This document shows positions 49,233-61,099 of a DNA stretch of 64,000 bases, in pieces (the first letter of the stretch is position 1; the number at the start of each line of letters is the position of its first letter). The notes under the pieces were generated by a model. That model searched no databases. It saw nothing but the letters and a program-made list of their open reading frames with translations, and had not been told where the DNA came from. The DNA comes from Numida meleagris (taxonomy: Eukaryota; Chordata; Aves; Galliformes; Numididae). Position numbers and translations under genes: made by a program. Location: positions 67,985,446 to 68,049,445 of the forward strand of contig NC_034438.1 of assembly GCF_002078875.1 (NCBI RefSeq). The letters run 5' to 3'.

Positions 49233-49544
49233 GGGGTTAACCACACTATCATGTTTTCTTGCATGGATTCTTGTGCTGTTTTGGCTTCTTTTCTTCTGTC
49301 TGGAGGTTATTGCTGAAAAGGTAAAAGAGAGAAATCAGGCATGTTTGTTCCTACTGCTCTGCCCTTAATTATTTTACGGAGCTGTGCTTATCTATACAGA
49401 GCTGAGCCCAACTTATGTTCCAACTATGTATGTATGTATTTATCCCAACTGTGCTTATCTATACAGAGCTGATCCCAACTAAGTCAATGTTTCAGACCAG
49501 AACCTGGGAGCAGTCAGGGATGAGCCCTGTTCCTCCTCATCTGG
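49233..49544. other. Spacer with a 32-bp direct duplication
   Basis: A 32-bp unit (starting CTGTGCTTATCTATACAGAG) occurs at 49382-49413 and again at 49449-49480 with one G/T difference. The copies are offset by 67 bp with a (TATG)n run between them. No gene is recognised. Confidence 0.7.
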
Positions 49545-50899
49545 AGGAATCCACTTAGAGGGAAGGGAAGCCATCCAGAGGGACCTGGACAGGCTGGAGA
49601 AGTGGGCCCATGTGAACCTAAAGAGGTTCAACAAGGTCACATGCAAGGTGTTGCACTTGGGCTGGGGCAATCCCACGTATTTGTACATACTGGGGGAAGA
49701 ACCCCTTGAGAGCAGACCTGCGGAGAAGGACTTGGGAGTCCTGGTGGATGAGAAGCTGGACACAGGCCAGCAGTATGCACTGGCGGCCCAGAAAGCCAAC
49801 TATGTTCTGGCCTGCATTAAAAGAGGAGCGGCCAGCAGGGAGAGGGAGGTGATTGTCCCCCTCTACTTGGCTCTTGTGAGCCCCCATCTGCAGTACTGTG
49901 TCCAGGCCTGGGGCCCCCAGCATAAGAAGGACGCGGAGGTCTTGGAACGAGTTCAGAGGAGGGCGACCAAGATGATCAGAGGGCTGGAGCACCTCTCCTA
50001 TGAGGAAAGGTGGAGGGAACTGGGCTTGTTTAGTTTGGAGAAGAGAAGGCTCTGGGGAGACCTCATTGTGGCCTTCCAATACTTGAAGGGAGCTTATAAA
50101 CAGGAGGGGTGTCACGGTTTTATGATTTTCGGTTATTGGTATTCCACATCATAACATCATGTAGTGAATGTACCTGGTTCTCAGAAGAGAAGGACTATTA
50201 CATTCCCCAGGGGACTTTGCTCCTCTGTTACCGTTTCTGGTCAGAGGGAAAGATAAAAACTTGCAGATCACAAGACCTTGCTCTGTTTCTGCCTGTCTCT
50301 CATCCTGGCAGCATCTCGCTCCCCAGCTGTCTTATCGTCGGTATTAGAGTAAGGCATTGGATTTATTAGCTTAAATTGTAATTATATTGTATTATAGTGT
50401 GTTGTTTTGCATTCCGATATCTTATTTAGTAAATTAGTTTGTTTCTCCTCAGATCGTTGCCGCTGTTTTTGCTCTCAGGCCCATCTCCTTACCCTTTTTT
50501 CCCTTTTCCCTTTTCCCTTTCCCGGGGCGTGGGTCTGTGGGTCCCCTGTCCCATTTGTCACGGAACCGGGGCGAATGCCCGTAAACCACTGACAAGGAGG
50601 TACAACTGTTTACATGGGCTGATAGTGATAGGACAAGGGGGAATGGTTTTAAACTAAGACAGGGAAGGTTTATATTAGATAGTAGGAGGAAGTTTTTCAC
50701 TCAGAGGGTGGTGACGCACTGGAACAGGTTGCCCAAGGAGGTTGTGGATGCCCTGTCCCTAGAGGCATTCAAGGCCAGACTGGACGTGGCTCTCAGCAGC
50801 CTGGTCTAGTGGTTGGTTACCCTGCACATAGCGGGGGGTTGAAACCAGATGATCTTTGAGATCCTTTTCAACCCAGGCCATTCTATGATTCTGTGATCT
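49545..50899 (+). mobile_element. CR1 LINE, best-preserved RT C-terminus, split by an LTR
   Basis: Two halves of one 5'-truncated CR1 flank an LTR: 49545-50109 and 50595-50899. The first half is open for 165 codons (49612-50108) with '[20 protein letters not shown]', '[20 protein letters not shown]', '[20 protein letters not shown]' and '[20 protein letters not shown]'. The second half continues '[13 protein letters not shown]', '[18 protein letters not shown]' and '[17 protein letters not shown]' to a TAG at 50807-50809, without other stops. The 3' UTR ends ATTCTATGATTCTGTGAT (50880-50897). The intact frame on both sides indicates the least decayed CR1 in the window. It still lacks endonuclease, the RT core and ORF1. 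Confidence 0.95.
50110..50594 (+). mobile_element. Solo LTR of an endogenous retrovirus
   Basis: A 485-bp segment interrupts the CR1. It starts TGTCACGGTTTTATGATTTT and ends AAACCACTGACA, giving the TG...CA ends of a retroviral LTR. Flanking pentamers AGGGG (50105-50109) and AGGAG (50595-50599) look like a 5-bp target duplication with one change. Inside are a TATA-like AGATAAAAAC near 50251, a GT-rich stretch near 50395-50410 and a (CCCTTTT)n pyrimidine tract at about 50492-50523. CpG content is much higher than in the surroundings, as expected of a fairly young insertion. There is no primer-binding site, gag, pol or env, and no second LTR, so this is the product of LTR-LTR recombination. I cannot name the ERV family. 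Orientation is assumed from the TATA-like box and the polypyrimidine tract. Confidence 0.85.
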
Positions 50900-53800
50900 C
50901 AGAGTTGCTCTGTGTGGGCTTTTCCCCTTGCTCCACTTAAACCATTCTTTCCAACAACTGATTTCTTAAGCATCTGATTTTCTGCTGGCACTGTAGGACG
51001 ATACTGGCCTATCGTAATGCTGATGACATTCAGGTGTTAAAGTAAGTGCTAAGTTTCTTTAAGAAATATTCTCTTTATCTATGATGCTCCAGAGGAGACA
51101 AATCTGGAAAATACAGGAGGCACAATGGAGTCCCGTGAAGAGTGATGCTGGAAAACGCTCCCACTTCCTGAGTACCGGATTTTCTGTTGTGTTAAAACGA
51201 TCTTCCTAAATATGCTTGAAGAAAGTGCAGTTGACAGTTCACTGTTTTCAGCATACACTGAACTATTACAGACATTAACACGTATGCTTTTAATTAGTGT
51301 TGGGTTGTGTACAGCTTCTTTATCATCTACAACCCATGCACATCTGTCTCTTATTACAGACACAGACCTCTTTGCAATATTCAGAAAATATATTATCAGT
51401 TCTAGTGACAGAGGAAGTGCAGATTTTTCTTAATTTTTTTTCAGTTCATTATTTCCTTTCTGAAGTTAATGTGAAATTGCTGAAGAATTCCCATATTCCT
51501 TATAGTTAGTCTTAATAAAAGATGTATTCTACTTCTGTAGGGTTTTTACATTAATAATTAAGACAAATGCAGTAGTAAATCCCCTAGAAGGAACACTTGT
51601 CAAATTGTTTAATATTATCTATTCTGAAGCCTTCAGTTGAATCCAATTAATGTTGCTGTGCAAGAATGGAGGACCTTCAGCTGATGCTTTAGAAATCTAT
51701 CAAAAATCATAATGAATACTTGTATCCATATTATGCTGAAGCCAAGCCTATCTTTCTGAAACCAGGGAGGACAGGAACTTTGCCAGTCATAAAAATCCAC
51801 ATGTTTACATTTAAGTTGTTAATCCTGTGCTATCATTCATTGCACGTAATTGGTTTCTTAACTGTATCTCCTCAAAAATTCGATCTGTTCAAAGTTCAGC
51901 AGTCTCTTGCTGGTGAGACCAGCACAGTACAGTCTCCAGTTAAATGTGTTTGCCTCTTCAGGTATTATGAAGATTTCATAATGAACTCACTGAGGTACTT
52001 CCACCAAAGGTACCAAAGGGAAGAAAGGGGTGGCTCATTTAGTGTAGCATCTCTTATGCTTATATGAAACCAGTATCACTTTATTTGAAATGGTGAAATT
52101 TTAGTAATTTAAATTAGTAATTTTCAGTTTGCTTTCAGTCTTCAGTAGATGAGCGCACCCCTGTATAGCAAACAGGCTGCCTGGCAGAAGGCTGGATATC
52201 CCTAGCTACTTTTTGAGAATCCCTCTCTTTCCCTCTCCATCCACATCAGAAATATGTCATTTGAAATCCATTGACTGGCAAATAAATGAAGGCAGAACAT
52301 CTGATTAGAAGCGCTGGAAGGAAGAAGGATGGCCTAATGGCTAATGATTTTCTTTCATGCTCATTGTTCTGCTGCATGTCTCTATTCAGGTCAGCAAGCC
52401 CTGCTGAAAAGTTGGCTATCTTGGCTCGTATTAAAATGATGGGGGAAAAAAAAGGTCATGATATTACTTTAAATGACACTAAAACATATTACATTTGGAA
52501 CAACAGCTTAGACTTCGTATGATTTCTTTTTCTTTTTTTTTGGCCAGTTGATGTCAGAAGCGTTTTTACCAGTGTAGGTCATGATGCATGCTGCTTGTAC
52601 ATTTTGTGACTACACTGCACTTTGCACACACATTTGCTAAGCTTAATTCAGAAAGCAGCAGTGTGTGGCCATTCATTCCATACTGTTAAAACACAGCTAT
52701 ATCTTAATGCGTAGATACACATGTGTAGATGTGCTATAGAAGGATGTAATTTTTATATGTCAGCAGGGTGGGCCATCAGTTCATCATCTGACCACATAGA
52801 TGTCCAGACACAAAAAAAGGAACTGAAATATGACAATACAACTGATATCATTTTGGAGGACAGACGGGGACAGAGGAAGCGGATTGTCTGAAGAAAGTGA
52901 CTACAATGTGAAATGATTTATAAGGCCTCCTGGCTGCAAGGGAAACATAAGCAAATAGCCTTATTTAGCGGGCATCGTTCTCCTGATCAAAACATGTCTT
53001 CTCTATCTGTAATATTTGTGTGTATTCATTAGTATGATTTACAGCAGAGTTTTCTTTCCTGCTGCTCTCTTACATCAGCAGGCAATTGCTCAAATGCCGA
53101 TCTATCATTTTAGCATAGAGAAAAGCAGCATCTTACAGAATCAGTGAGTAAGGATTTGGAGGAAAGTATCTCAGCTGAGCTAAGGAATGGCACTTTAGTT
53201 AACAGATACTTGCAACTCAATTAGAGGTATGTGTAGCTTTGAAAACATGTCCTTAGATCACACGGAGCATGAAATGAAAGCACAAAGTTGAGGAGCCACT
53301 TCTCTTCTAGTGACTCAGTGGAACCCTGTGAACACTGAAATGGAGCCCAGCTCAGGGCCAACCTGGGACGTGCTTCTGCCAAACAACAGCACCATCACCT
53401 CTCTGAGAGGGGGGCTGCAAGTACCCACAGCATCAGTTCAAATCAGACATGGAAAATGACAGCAGGCTTATATTACAGTTTTTCAGGACAGAAATAGATG
53501 TAGTAAGTTTGGAGAAGGTCTCCATGGAATACGATTTCACAGAGCTAGATGGAAAATAGCTTTTTTTTTTTTTTTTTTTCTGTGGCACGCAGTGTATTTT
53601 ATAAGCATATGAAATCATTGATCTGTCAGTGTTATCTCTCAAAATATTTTAGCATCCTTCCTCCATTTGTGAGAGGAACAACTATATTTTTGATACGAAT
53701 AAAGAAAGCATTATAAGACCATTCAAGCAGGTCCACCTATTATCCTCTTATTTCTATAAAAAGTTGCCATTCTAAAAATTGCATCTATGTACTTGTTTTA

Positions 53801-55774
53801 CTGCTCTTTTTATACTTCTGTTGACTAACAGTAGGATAAAGTGTTTATATTTGGACCAGTAATATTTCTGGAACTATTTCTCTCCTCTTTCTGTCCCTTC
53901 TGCTTCTAGTAAGCATAAAGTATAATCTCTGGATATCTTAAAGATTCAAATGAAAGCTGTGATGGTTGAATGCAGAATTATACAGCTGAATTTTAGTGAA
54001 TTGGATCGTATCCCACACTTTTGCAAGTCTTGATTCCCTGTAAGTACCATTCTACAAAAAGAGCAGCAGCGTTATTATAAAAGTTGTGCAAATACTGAAA
54101 TTGCCTGCTTTTTTTGCAGTCTATCTGGAAAAGAAGGAAGAACAAACAGACATGCAATATTAAAGAAAAATAATGTATCAAAAGGCTTTTCTTACAGGAA
54201 AAAAAAAAAAGGAAACAGAACAGGGAATAGAAAATATTTCTGTAAGTAAATTTGTACTGAGACATATCTGCCTCCAGAAGTTTGTGTGTATGAAGAGATT
54301 GGGAGATATTCTGTTTTGTGGTTCAGTGAACAGTGAGAGATTTCAATACCGAGCAAATCAGTCAGTCAAGAAGTTCTTGGTGAGGCCCTGAGTTTTAAAA
54401 TTGTTTTTGTGCTTGAGCAGCCCATGCTGCCATACCAAGACGTTCCCAGCCAAAGTTCCTGAGCAGACAACTACTTACGTATTCTCACTGTGTTTGCTTA
54501 TGATTAAGCATCTCCCGCTCTGTGTCCCAACGGCTTTTAACCTAGTATCTGATTTCAGTCAGACTTGATGAGTATGGAGAATAGAACAGTTTGGGGTAAT
54601 ATGACAAGCATCAGCCTTTATTATTTCCCCTAGGTACAGTATGATTGTGAATTGCTGGCAAGAACGTTAAGAGTATGCTTTTCACGGCATCCAAGCTAGC
54701 CAGCACTTTCTATCATTCTGTGTATCTGACACTGGACTTTGGTACTGATGCACCATATTAAGTCCCAGTTTTGCTTAGTATAACACCTTTTGTAGCCCCC
54801 TAACTACACCAAATATCAAAGTAGACGCTTTGTAGTACCTCTTTGCTATGCAGGTGTAAATGACTATGCATAATGTGCAGGAACAGAAGGCAAAATGAAC
54901 AGATATAGCAAAGATGCACAGCACAGCAGAAAGAACATCACTCATGGAATGGTCGTGCATTTAAATCAATAATGTGCAAGTCACCTCCATTTCATTGAAG
55001 TGCTGCAAAAACTCAGCCTTTGAAGAAGAAATAAGAGGCAGTTTTAAAACACTCTATGTCCTTTTAGCTTTGCTGAAAAGCATGACAGCATGCTTTGACA
55101 GCAGCTTAAATAAAAATAATATGAAAAAATTTAGAAACTTCATGGGCAGCTCCATACCAAAGACAGAAATGTCAGATTCTGTCCAAATGCCAAAGCGAAG
55201 GATTAATATGTTGATTTCTATAAAACTGAACCAAACCAGGATGAGAACATTTCTCAGCCAGAGGGGGCTTAAATCTTGTTGAGAGGTGTCATGCTTCTCT
55301 TATTGCCTGGTGTTTGAGGGGGAAGAAGGAAGAGGAAATTATGAAGGATTGTTCAGTATGAAGAGGATAAAGTAGTGCTACCTCACCTGCATGACTAAAC
55401 ACAGAATACAAGTGAGTAACAGAAGCCATCACCTCTGCCACTCCCTTCAGTTTCCAGCCTTAAGATCAGCCTTTGGTTGGTAAACCATTTCCAAGTATAG
55501 CACAGCTGTTTCTGAGAACACTTTGCATTCCTCAGTTCCTGGTGTGCAAGATATTCTTTGGGTATCTTCTGCCACCATGGCAGAGGGGGCAACCTAGCAG
55601 TAGGTACAGCTCTTCTCCTGGTACCCATGGCTCTTCATGGTTGCAAAAGTACTCTACCGCTGTGTGAAGAGTTCAGTACCACTGCACCACATAGACAAAT
55701 ATTTATTTAACCACTGCATGCATCACAGTGTGCTACAATGGACTGCATCACCTTGGAGGTATCCCATATGTCAG
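50900..55774. other. Long repeat-poor stretch
   Basis: About 4.9 kb with no recognised transposon or gene. Homopolymers are T19 at 53561-53579 and A12 at about 54199-54210. The longest frames are 115 (51720-52067) and 102 codons (54974-55282), without domains. Confidence 0.5.
53561..53579. repeat. T19 homopolymer
   Basis: Uninterrupted T run. Confidence 0.9.
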
Positions 55775-56741
55775 AGCACTGAAAGATAAGGGGGCTCAAG
55801 AGAGTTGGTTGACATACAAGCACTACTTCCTCTAAGATCAAGACTGGTGTATCCTTGTGAGAGTGAAATCAGGCAAAGGTGACAGGACACCAACCTGGTA
55901 GCCTTCTGTGATGTCATGACCAGCTGGGTAGATGGGGGGAGAGTAGTGGATGTTGTGTACCTTGACTTCAGCAAGGCTTTCGACACTGTCTCTCCTACAC
56001 CTGGATAGGAATCATCAGGCACATCAGTGCAGGTTAGGGGCTGACCTGCTGGAAAGGAGTTCTGCGGAGAAGAAACTGGTGCCCTGATGGACAACAGGCT
56101 GACCATGAGCCAGCAGTGTGCAGTTGTTGCCAAGAAGGACAGTGGTATCCCAGGGTGCATCAAAAGAGCATGGCCATCTGCTTCAGGTTGAAGGAAGTGA
56201 TCCTCCCCCTCTACTCTGCCCTGGTGAGGCCCCACCTGGAGTACTGTGTCTATTTCCAGGCTCCTCGGTTCACGAAAGACAGAGAACTGCTGAAGACAGT
56301 CCAGCAGAGGGCCACAAAGATGATCAGAGGCCTGGTGCATCTCCCTTACGAGGAAAGGCTGAGAGATCTGGGGCTGTTCAATCTGGAAGAGAGAAGGCTG
56401 AGAGGGGATTGTCTCAACACTTAAAAATATCTGAAGGGTGTGTGTCAAGTGGATAGGGCCAGGCTCTTTTCAGTGGAGCTTTGGAATAGGACAAGGGACA
56501 ATGTGCACAAATTGGAACACAAGAGTTTCCATCTGAACATGAGAAAAAATGTCTTTACTGTGAAGGTGACAGAGCACTGGAACAGGCTGCCCAGAGAGGT
56601 TGTGGAGTCTTCTTTTCTGGAGACATTCAAAACCTGCCTGGATGCTTTCCTGGGCAACTTATTTCAGGGAACCTGCTTTATCAGGGGGAACTTGCTTCTC
56701 CAGAGATCCCTTTCAACCCCTAAGATCCTATGATTCTGTGA
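55775..56741 (+). mobile_element. CR1 LINE with two large internal deletions
   Basis: Three pieces of ORF2 are joined. (1) About 55775-55894 is the linker between endonuclease and RT ('GAQESWLT', 'QAKVT'-like). (2) About 55895-55990 resumes in RT with '[16 protein letters not shown]' and an intact motif [12 protein letters not shown]. (3) After a second gap of roughly 400 bp relative to the 25460 copy, it resumes near 56010 with 'CATCAGTGCAGGTTAGGGGC' and runs to the 3' end. The catalytic FADD segment is therefore missing. The C-terminal frame 56116-56424 has '[20 protein letters not shown]' and '[20 protein letters not shown]', and the 56440-56733 frame has '[15 protein letters not shown]'. 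It ends AGATCCTATGATTCTGTGAA. It belongs to the 25460-26992 lineage. Confidence 0.93.
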
Positions 56742-57077
56742 AACAGCAACATGGTTTAGAAACAAAACTTTTCAGTAATAACAGATATATCAATCTTTAT
56801 TAGGTGGGTTGTACTTCAAGGGTTTTGTTCTTGTTTTAAACAGCAAAGGTTCTCTGGTGTTCTCCTTACTTTGGTTGCATCTAATTTCCCAAATGCTTGT
56901 TCATGCAGCTTTGATTCAATTGATTGCCACGACCACTTCTCATTGCCACTCTATTTTGATCTTTCAGCAATTGAAGAGTACCTAAATATGGAAGGATTTT
57001 CTCATGCATGCAGTGGAATAGTCATTTATTTGTACTAATTTTCCATGATCCGTCCTTTCAAAATCAGAAGCTTAGTT

Positions 57078-57096
57078 AAAAAAAAAAAAAAAAAAA
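57078..57096. repeat. A19 homopolymer
   Basis: Uninterrupted A run after CTTAGTT. No retrogene body is recognised upstream of it. Confidence 0.9.
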
Positions 57097-58299
57097 GGAA
57101 AGTGCTCATTGCAGCCTGATGCCAGCAAAACTGCACCTGTTTGGATTCTTGTGCTTTGATGAAGAAGGAAAGAACAGAATTATTATGCACTCCATCTCTG
57201 GTGAAATAGATGATGAAGGCTTAAAATAGCCCGCCAGTCACAGAAATGGCTACCAGATCAAAGCTGCAGTAACAGGTTATGGATGTGAATCGGATGGAGT
57301 AACAACCATGACATCAAAGTTGTTTTTGCTGTAGTTGTTTTAGGTTTTTATGATCAAGACTCTCACAAGGGTTTAGGGATTCTGCACAGGTTAGACCAGC
57401 AGTGCCTGAAATTCAGAATTCAGCTGGGATTGAATTTCGTCAGCTCCAGAAGATTCATGTGTTTCAAGTGATGTTTCAAGTCGCTCAAAAGCCTTGTTTC
57501 TGTAATTCTGTGGTTTAAATATTGCTGTGGTTTGCTTTTAAAATAATGTCTGGTTCTCACATTCATACTTCTGTACTTTAGGGCTCATGTGAAATTGATT
57601 ATATAAAACCGCCTTCCAGGTTTTTCTTTCCTAATACATGTTAGCATATAACTAGGCTTTCATAAAAAATGAGGAATTTGCAACACAATCCAAATAGACC
57701 TCTCAGAAGAAATGATGTAAGTGACCTGTATGGCATTTAAGGTGATGAATGCCACAATATTAAAAAATATGGAGATTTAAAAATGCCAAGTTTCAGGAGA
57801 CATCAAACCTACAGCCTGGGAAAGTACTTGGTGCAAGTCTTCTTGACAACTAAATTTGCCTGCACAAATGTGTTCCTGGAAAAACAGGATAAATCGGTTA
57901 TAATTAATTCGCAAGTGTTAACAAGTTCTGCTATATGATTTCAATAGTATTTGCCCGGGATTGTCCTCATATGGCTCATGCAGATATGTTTATTTCCAAG
58001 TTAAACTCTGACAGTTGAAGCAGACCCTGTTCCCACCTCGCCACAGCAAATGGGTGTAAGGTACGAGCAATTGGGACAGCTCACCCTTCAGCACTGGTCA
58101 GCATCTAGGTGCACTTTGTCTGGAAATTAAGACATGATGGCACACTTGAGGCCTCACTGAGCAGCATGCTACAGAAATCTGTCTGAAGTGTGGCTGTGGT
58201 AGGTTTACAAGAGAAGGGTTCAAGACATCCTCACAGGTCAAAGTCCGGCTATTTTGTTATTAACAGAGATCAGAGGAATATTCACAAAGAGTTTTTAGT

Positions 58300-58650
58300 G
58301 TAATCATAATTACAAGCTGTGCTTTTTGGCTCAAGTAACTCATTAATGGCGTGAAAAGGAGCTGCGAGCCAGCTCTTCTTTGAGGAAATTATGTGGTAAT
58401 GATAAGCTGCCTAATCCTTCAGGAGAACAGTCCATTTTGCAGAACAGATAATTTCCATGTAGTTGAAAGAACACCATGAAAGCCCCTTGAAGACTGGCAG
58501 CTGACTACCGTATATAGAGAGGGGTTTTGTTCTGTGTCTGCCAGCTAGTCTCGGCTATCAGCCTAATAACTCTCTCAGTGCCTTATAACAGCTCTACACA
58601 GACTCATTCAGAGCCCTTGATCGCACCAGAAAGAGAATAAAGAGCCCTCC
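58300..58650. promoter_or_regulatory. Candidate enhancer-like segment, homeodomain-type sites
   Basis: This segment carries a palindromic pair of TAAT half-sites, GTAATCATAATTAC (about 58310-58323), then CTCATTAATGG and GGTAATGATAAG, and later GCCTAATCC and GCCTAATAAC. It keeps several CpGs (GGCGTG, TGCGAG, ACCGTA, TCTCGG, GATCGC) in otherwise CpG-poor DNA. TAAT-core words are common in AT-rich sequence, so clustering and CpG retention are suggestive only. No gene is recognised next to it. Confidence 0.2.
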
Positions 58651-60253
58651 ATACTCATGCAAGGAGGAAAGAAACCAAAGCATCTGCTTTTGTGAAAGCA
58701 AATCTATATAGCTGCTAACAACACTTTACAGCAGCATCAGTGATGACATGAATACCAGAAGTCTGAATACAGTTTCTTCTCTCGATGCTCTTTTTCATTA
58801 GTCAGCAATGGATTGGCTTCATGTAAACTGCAGCTGTTGTGGGTATGTGTGGGTAATAGATAGCTGTCAAAATGTGCAGGGGGGCAAAAATCTTAGAAGG
58901 CTGTGGCATTCATTTGAAGCTTTTGAGAATTGAGGTCTGTTGGAATCCAGCCAAACTACTAGGTTTACTGTTCTGTTGTGAAAGGTGCATGTATTAAAAT
59001 AGAAATAATCAGGAGTAAGATGGCTTCAGTGAAAAAAGTAGTTTCGCTTCCAGCAAAGGCAAGACAGAGCAGTAAAAGAGAAGAGGAAAGTCTCTGGTTG
59101 GCACAGAGATGTAACTGTAATGTGCATGGTGTCCTGCGTGCCTGTACAGCTCTAATGGCAAAGTCTGTTCACCAAGAGTGCAAGCTGAAGCTCTGTAAGG
59201 ATCTGTGGTATGTCTGGATTATCCCTCCTTTTGAACTGGAACCAAACAAGTTCACTTTGTGAACAAAATGCTGAAGAATCAGGGGTGAATGAGCGTTTGC
59301 AGTTTCTCTTACACCATCACTGATCAGATGCTATGTGTCTTTGATGGTGGCAGAGATATAATTTCCTGAAGGTGCAGTGCAAGAGGTGTTTAAGTGTCTT
59401 TAATTTGTAGTATTTCAGAGGGCAACAGGGGGACTGTAAATCCAATAAGGGCAGTTTTGGGGAAAAGCCTTAACAGTCTTTTTGGTGAAGGAAAGAGCCT
59501 GTGTGCACTGACCTGGAAAGTGGGAGTCAGAGAAGTACCCTCTTGCCACAGCTGTGTTCAGGTAACTGTTGTCATGGTTGTGGTCATGGAGACCTTGCAT
59601 CTGAGATCTCCTCCGACTGTAGGACCGTGATGACAACTAACCCGAAAAGGAAAGAATATATGAGGTTATTGATTCCTAAAGGAAAAGCCTGGTAGCCACG
59701 ATGCTTAGACATAGTGAGTAGGACTATGCAAGGCTCCTCTTTTGTCTGAAGTCCTCATTTGTGATGGCCAAAGACGTACTGCCCATGGTTTACTATTCTT
59801 ACACTTATTATAATATACTACCTATTATTACTACTTAGCCTGTCTATCTTTACTGTCTCTAAGCAGCAAAATGAGGTGGACTGATGTTCAGGTTAGGAAG
59901 ATTGTCATAAAAGTCCCATAGCCATTCTTTTGAATTTGGAAAGCATCCATAATAGAATTAAACATAAGAAGAATATTTAAGCAGCAACAAAAGTGCAAGA
60001 GAGAAGGTTCTTAATAGATATTTTTCCAAATGATTCTCTGTGAGTTTCATACTGATGTTGTAAATTCTCAGTGGATTTCTCTTTTGCTACCAGTTTTTCC
60101 ATGTCACAGGCAAATAAGCAGAATTACTACAAAATAAAACAAAAACATTCTGATGAGTGCATGGACTACATCTGCATACGCAATGCCTTTAGCACTGGGG
60201 TTTAAGTGTAACACTGTAGATTTTCATCTGCTGTTTGCTGATCCTGGCGTTTG

Positions 60254-60279
60254 TTTTTTTTTTTAATTTTTTTTTTTTT
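60254..60279. repeat. T-rich low-complexity run
   Basis: T11, AA, then T13, with no other structure. Confidence 0.9.
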
Positions 60280-60724
60280 GTACACAATGTACTCAGTGGT
60301 TTAGGTTAGATTGGAAGCCAATTGTAGTTCTTTTTTATTGTGCCTGCTTTTACTCAAAATTGAGAAGAAACACAAACTAATATAACTAACTTCAAAGTAC
60401 TCACTTTTGTGATCAGAGAGACCATGGAAGCTATGTTACCTGATAGGATTATCTGCAAGGCACAATACAATGCAAGAGTAAACTGCATTTTATCTAAAGT
60501 AAGAGCCTGAGAACACCTTCCACAGAGTGCTAATGGACGTGGCAGCTCACCTTGTGAGTTATTCTCCGTTGTTATAGACAGAAGAACATGGTACCTAAAA
60601 GGTAAAAAGAAATTCCAAGTCTTATGGTGGATTTTCTGAAAGAGGCCACATGCTCTTAGGAAGACTCATGCTCCTACACAGACTAGCAAAATAATGACCT
60701 GCAATCTATAACAGAAATAAAGCT

Positions 60725-60790
60725 GAATCATAGAATCATAGAACCATTTAGGCTTTCAAGAGAAGAGCTGGTGTAATCCAAGCAACTTTA
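60725..60790 (-). mobile_element. CR1 3' end scrap, reverse strand
   Basis: The plus strand reads GAATCATAGAATCATAGAAC, then CATTTAGGCTTTCAAGAGAA and 'GTGTAATCCAAGCAACTTTA', a decayed reverse complement of a CR1 terminus. About 65 bp are recognisable. Confidence 0.75.
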
Positions 60791-61099
60791 GTCTTGTGTG
60801 ACCCTTAGAAGTGTGGTTGCTAGTAGACATTCTCATTTCTCTAGCAGTGAACACAGAATGTGGGAGGATGGGCAGAGAAGAGCAATACACGCTCAACTCT
60901 GGGGATATATTCCCATTCAGTCATCATGAGATTTTATTTGTCTTCCAGTCTGCTTGAAGAAGCAGACAAAAAAGCGTTTGAGCAAAGAAATGTGATGAAG
61001 ACAAACCAAATGAGAAGAAAATACAACTTTTTGTAGTGGAGAGATTGAACTACAAAATATTGAAATGATCAAGCTGAATTGCAAGGAGAGAATGCATAA
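60791..61099. other. Unannotated spacer
   Basis: Nothing recognised between two CR1 fragments. Confidence 0.5.

Larger units (their letters stand above)
56742..60724. other. Repeat-poor stretch with possible regulatory segment
   Basis: About 4 kb with no recognised gene or transposon. It contains an A19 run at 57078-57096, a T-rich run at 60254-60279 and the homeodomain-site-rich segment at about 58300-58650 annotated separately. Confidence 0.5.

Noticed and set aside
49618..50115. 165-codon minus-strand frame
   Set aside because: It is the antisense shadow of the CR1 reverse-transcriptase frame on the plus strand.
51958..52010. Possible mini-exon between CCTCTTCAG and AAAGGTACC
   Set aside because: The acceptor is reasonable but the donor is weak, and the encoded peptide has no recognisable motif. 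Such AG...GT pairs are frequent.
55771..56448. 225-codon minus-strand frame, the longest in the window
   Set aside because: It lies wholly antisense to the CR1 at 55775-56741 and its peptide is the complement of CR1 RT codons.
57078..57096. Poly(A) run as the tail of a processed pseudogene
   Set aside because: No gene-like sequence, polyadenylation signal or target duplication was recognised upstream. A homopolymer is simpler.
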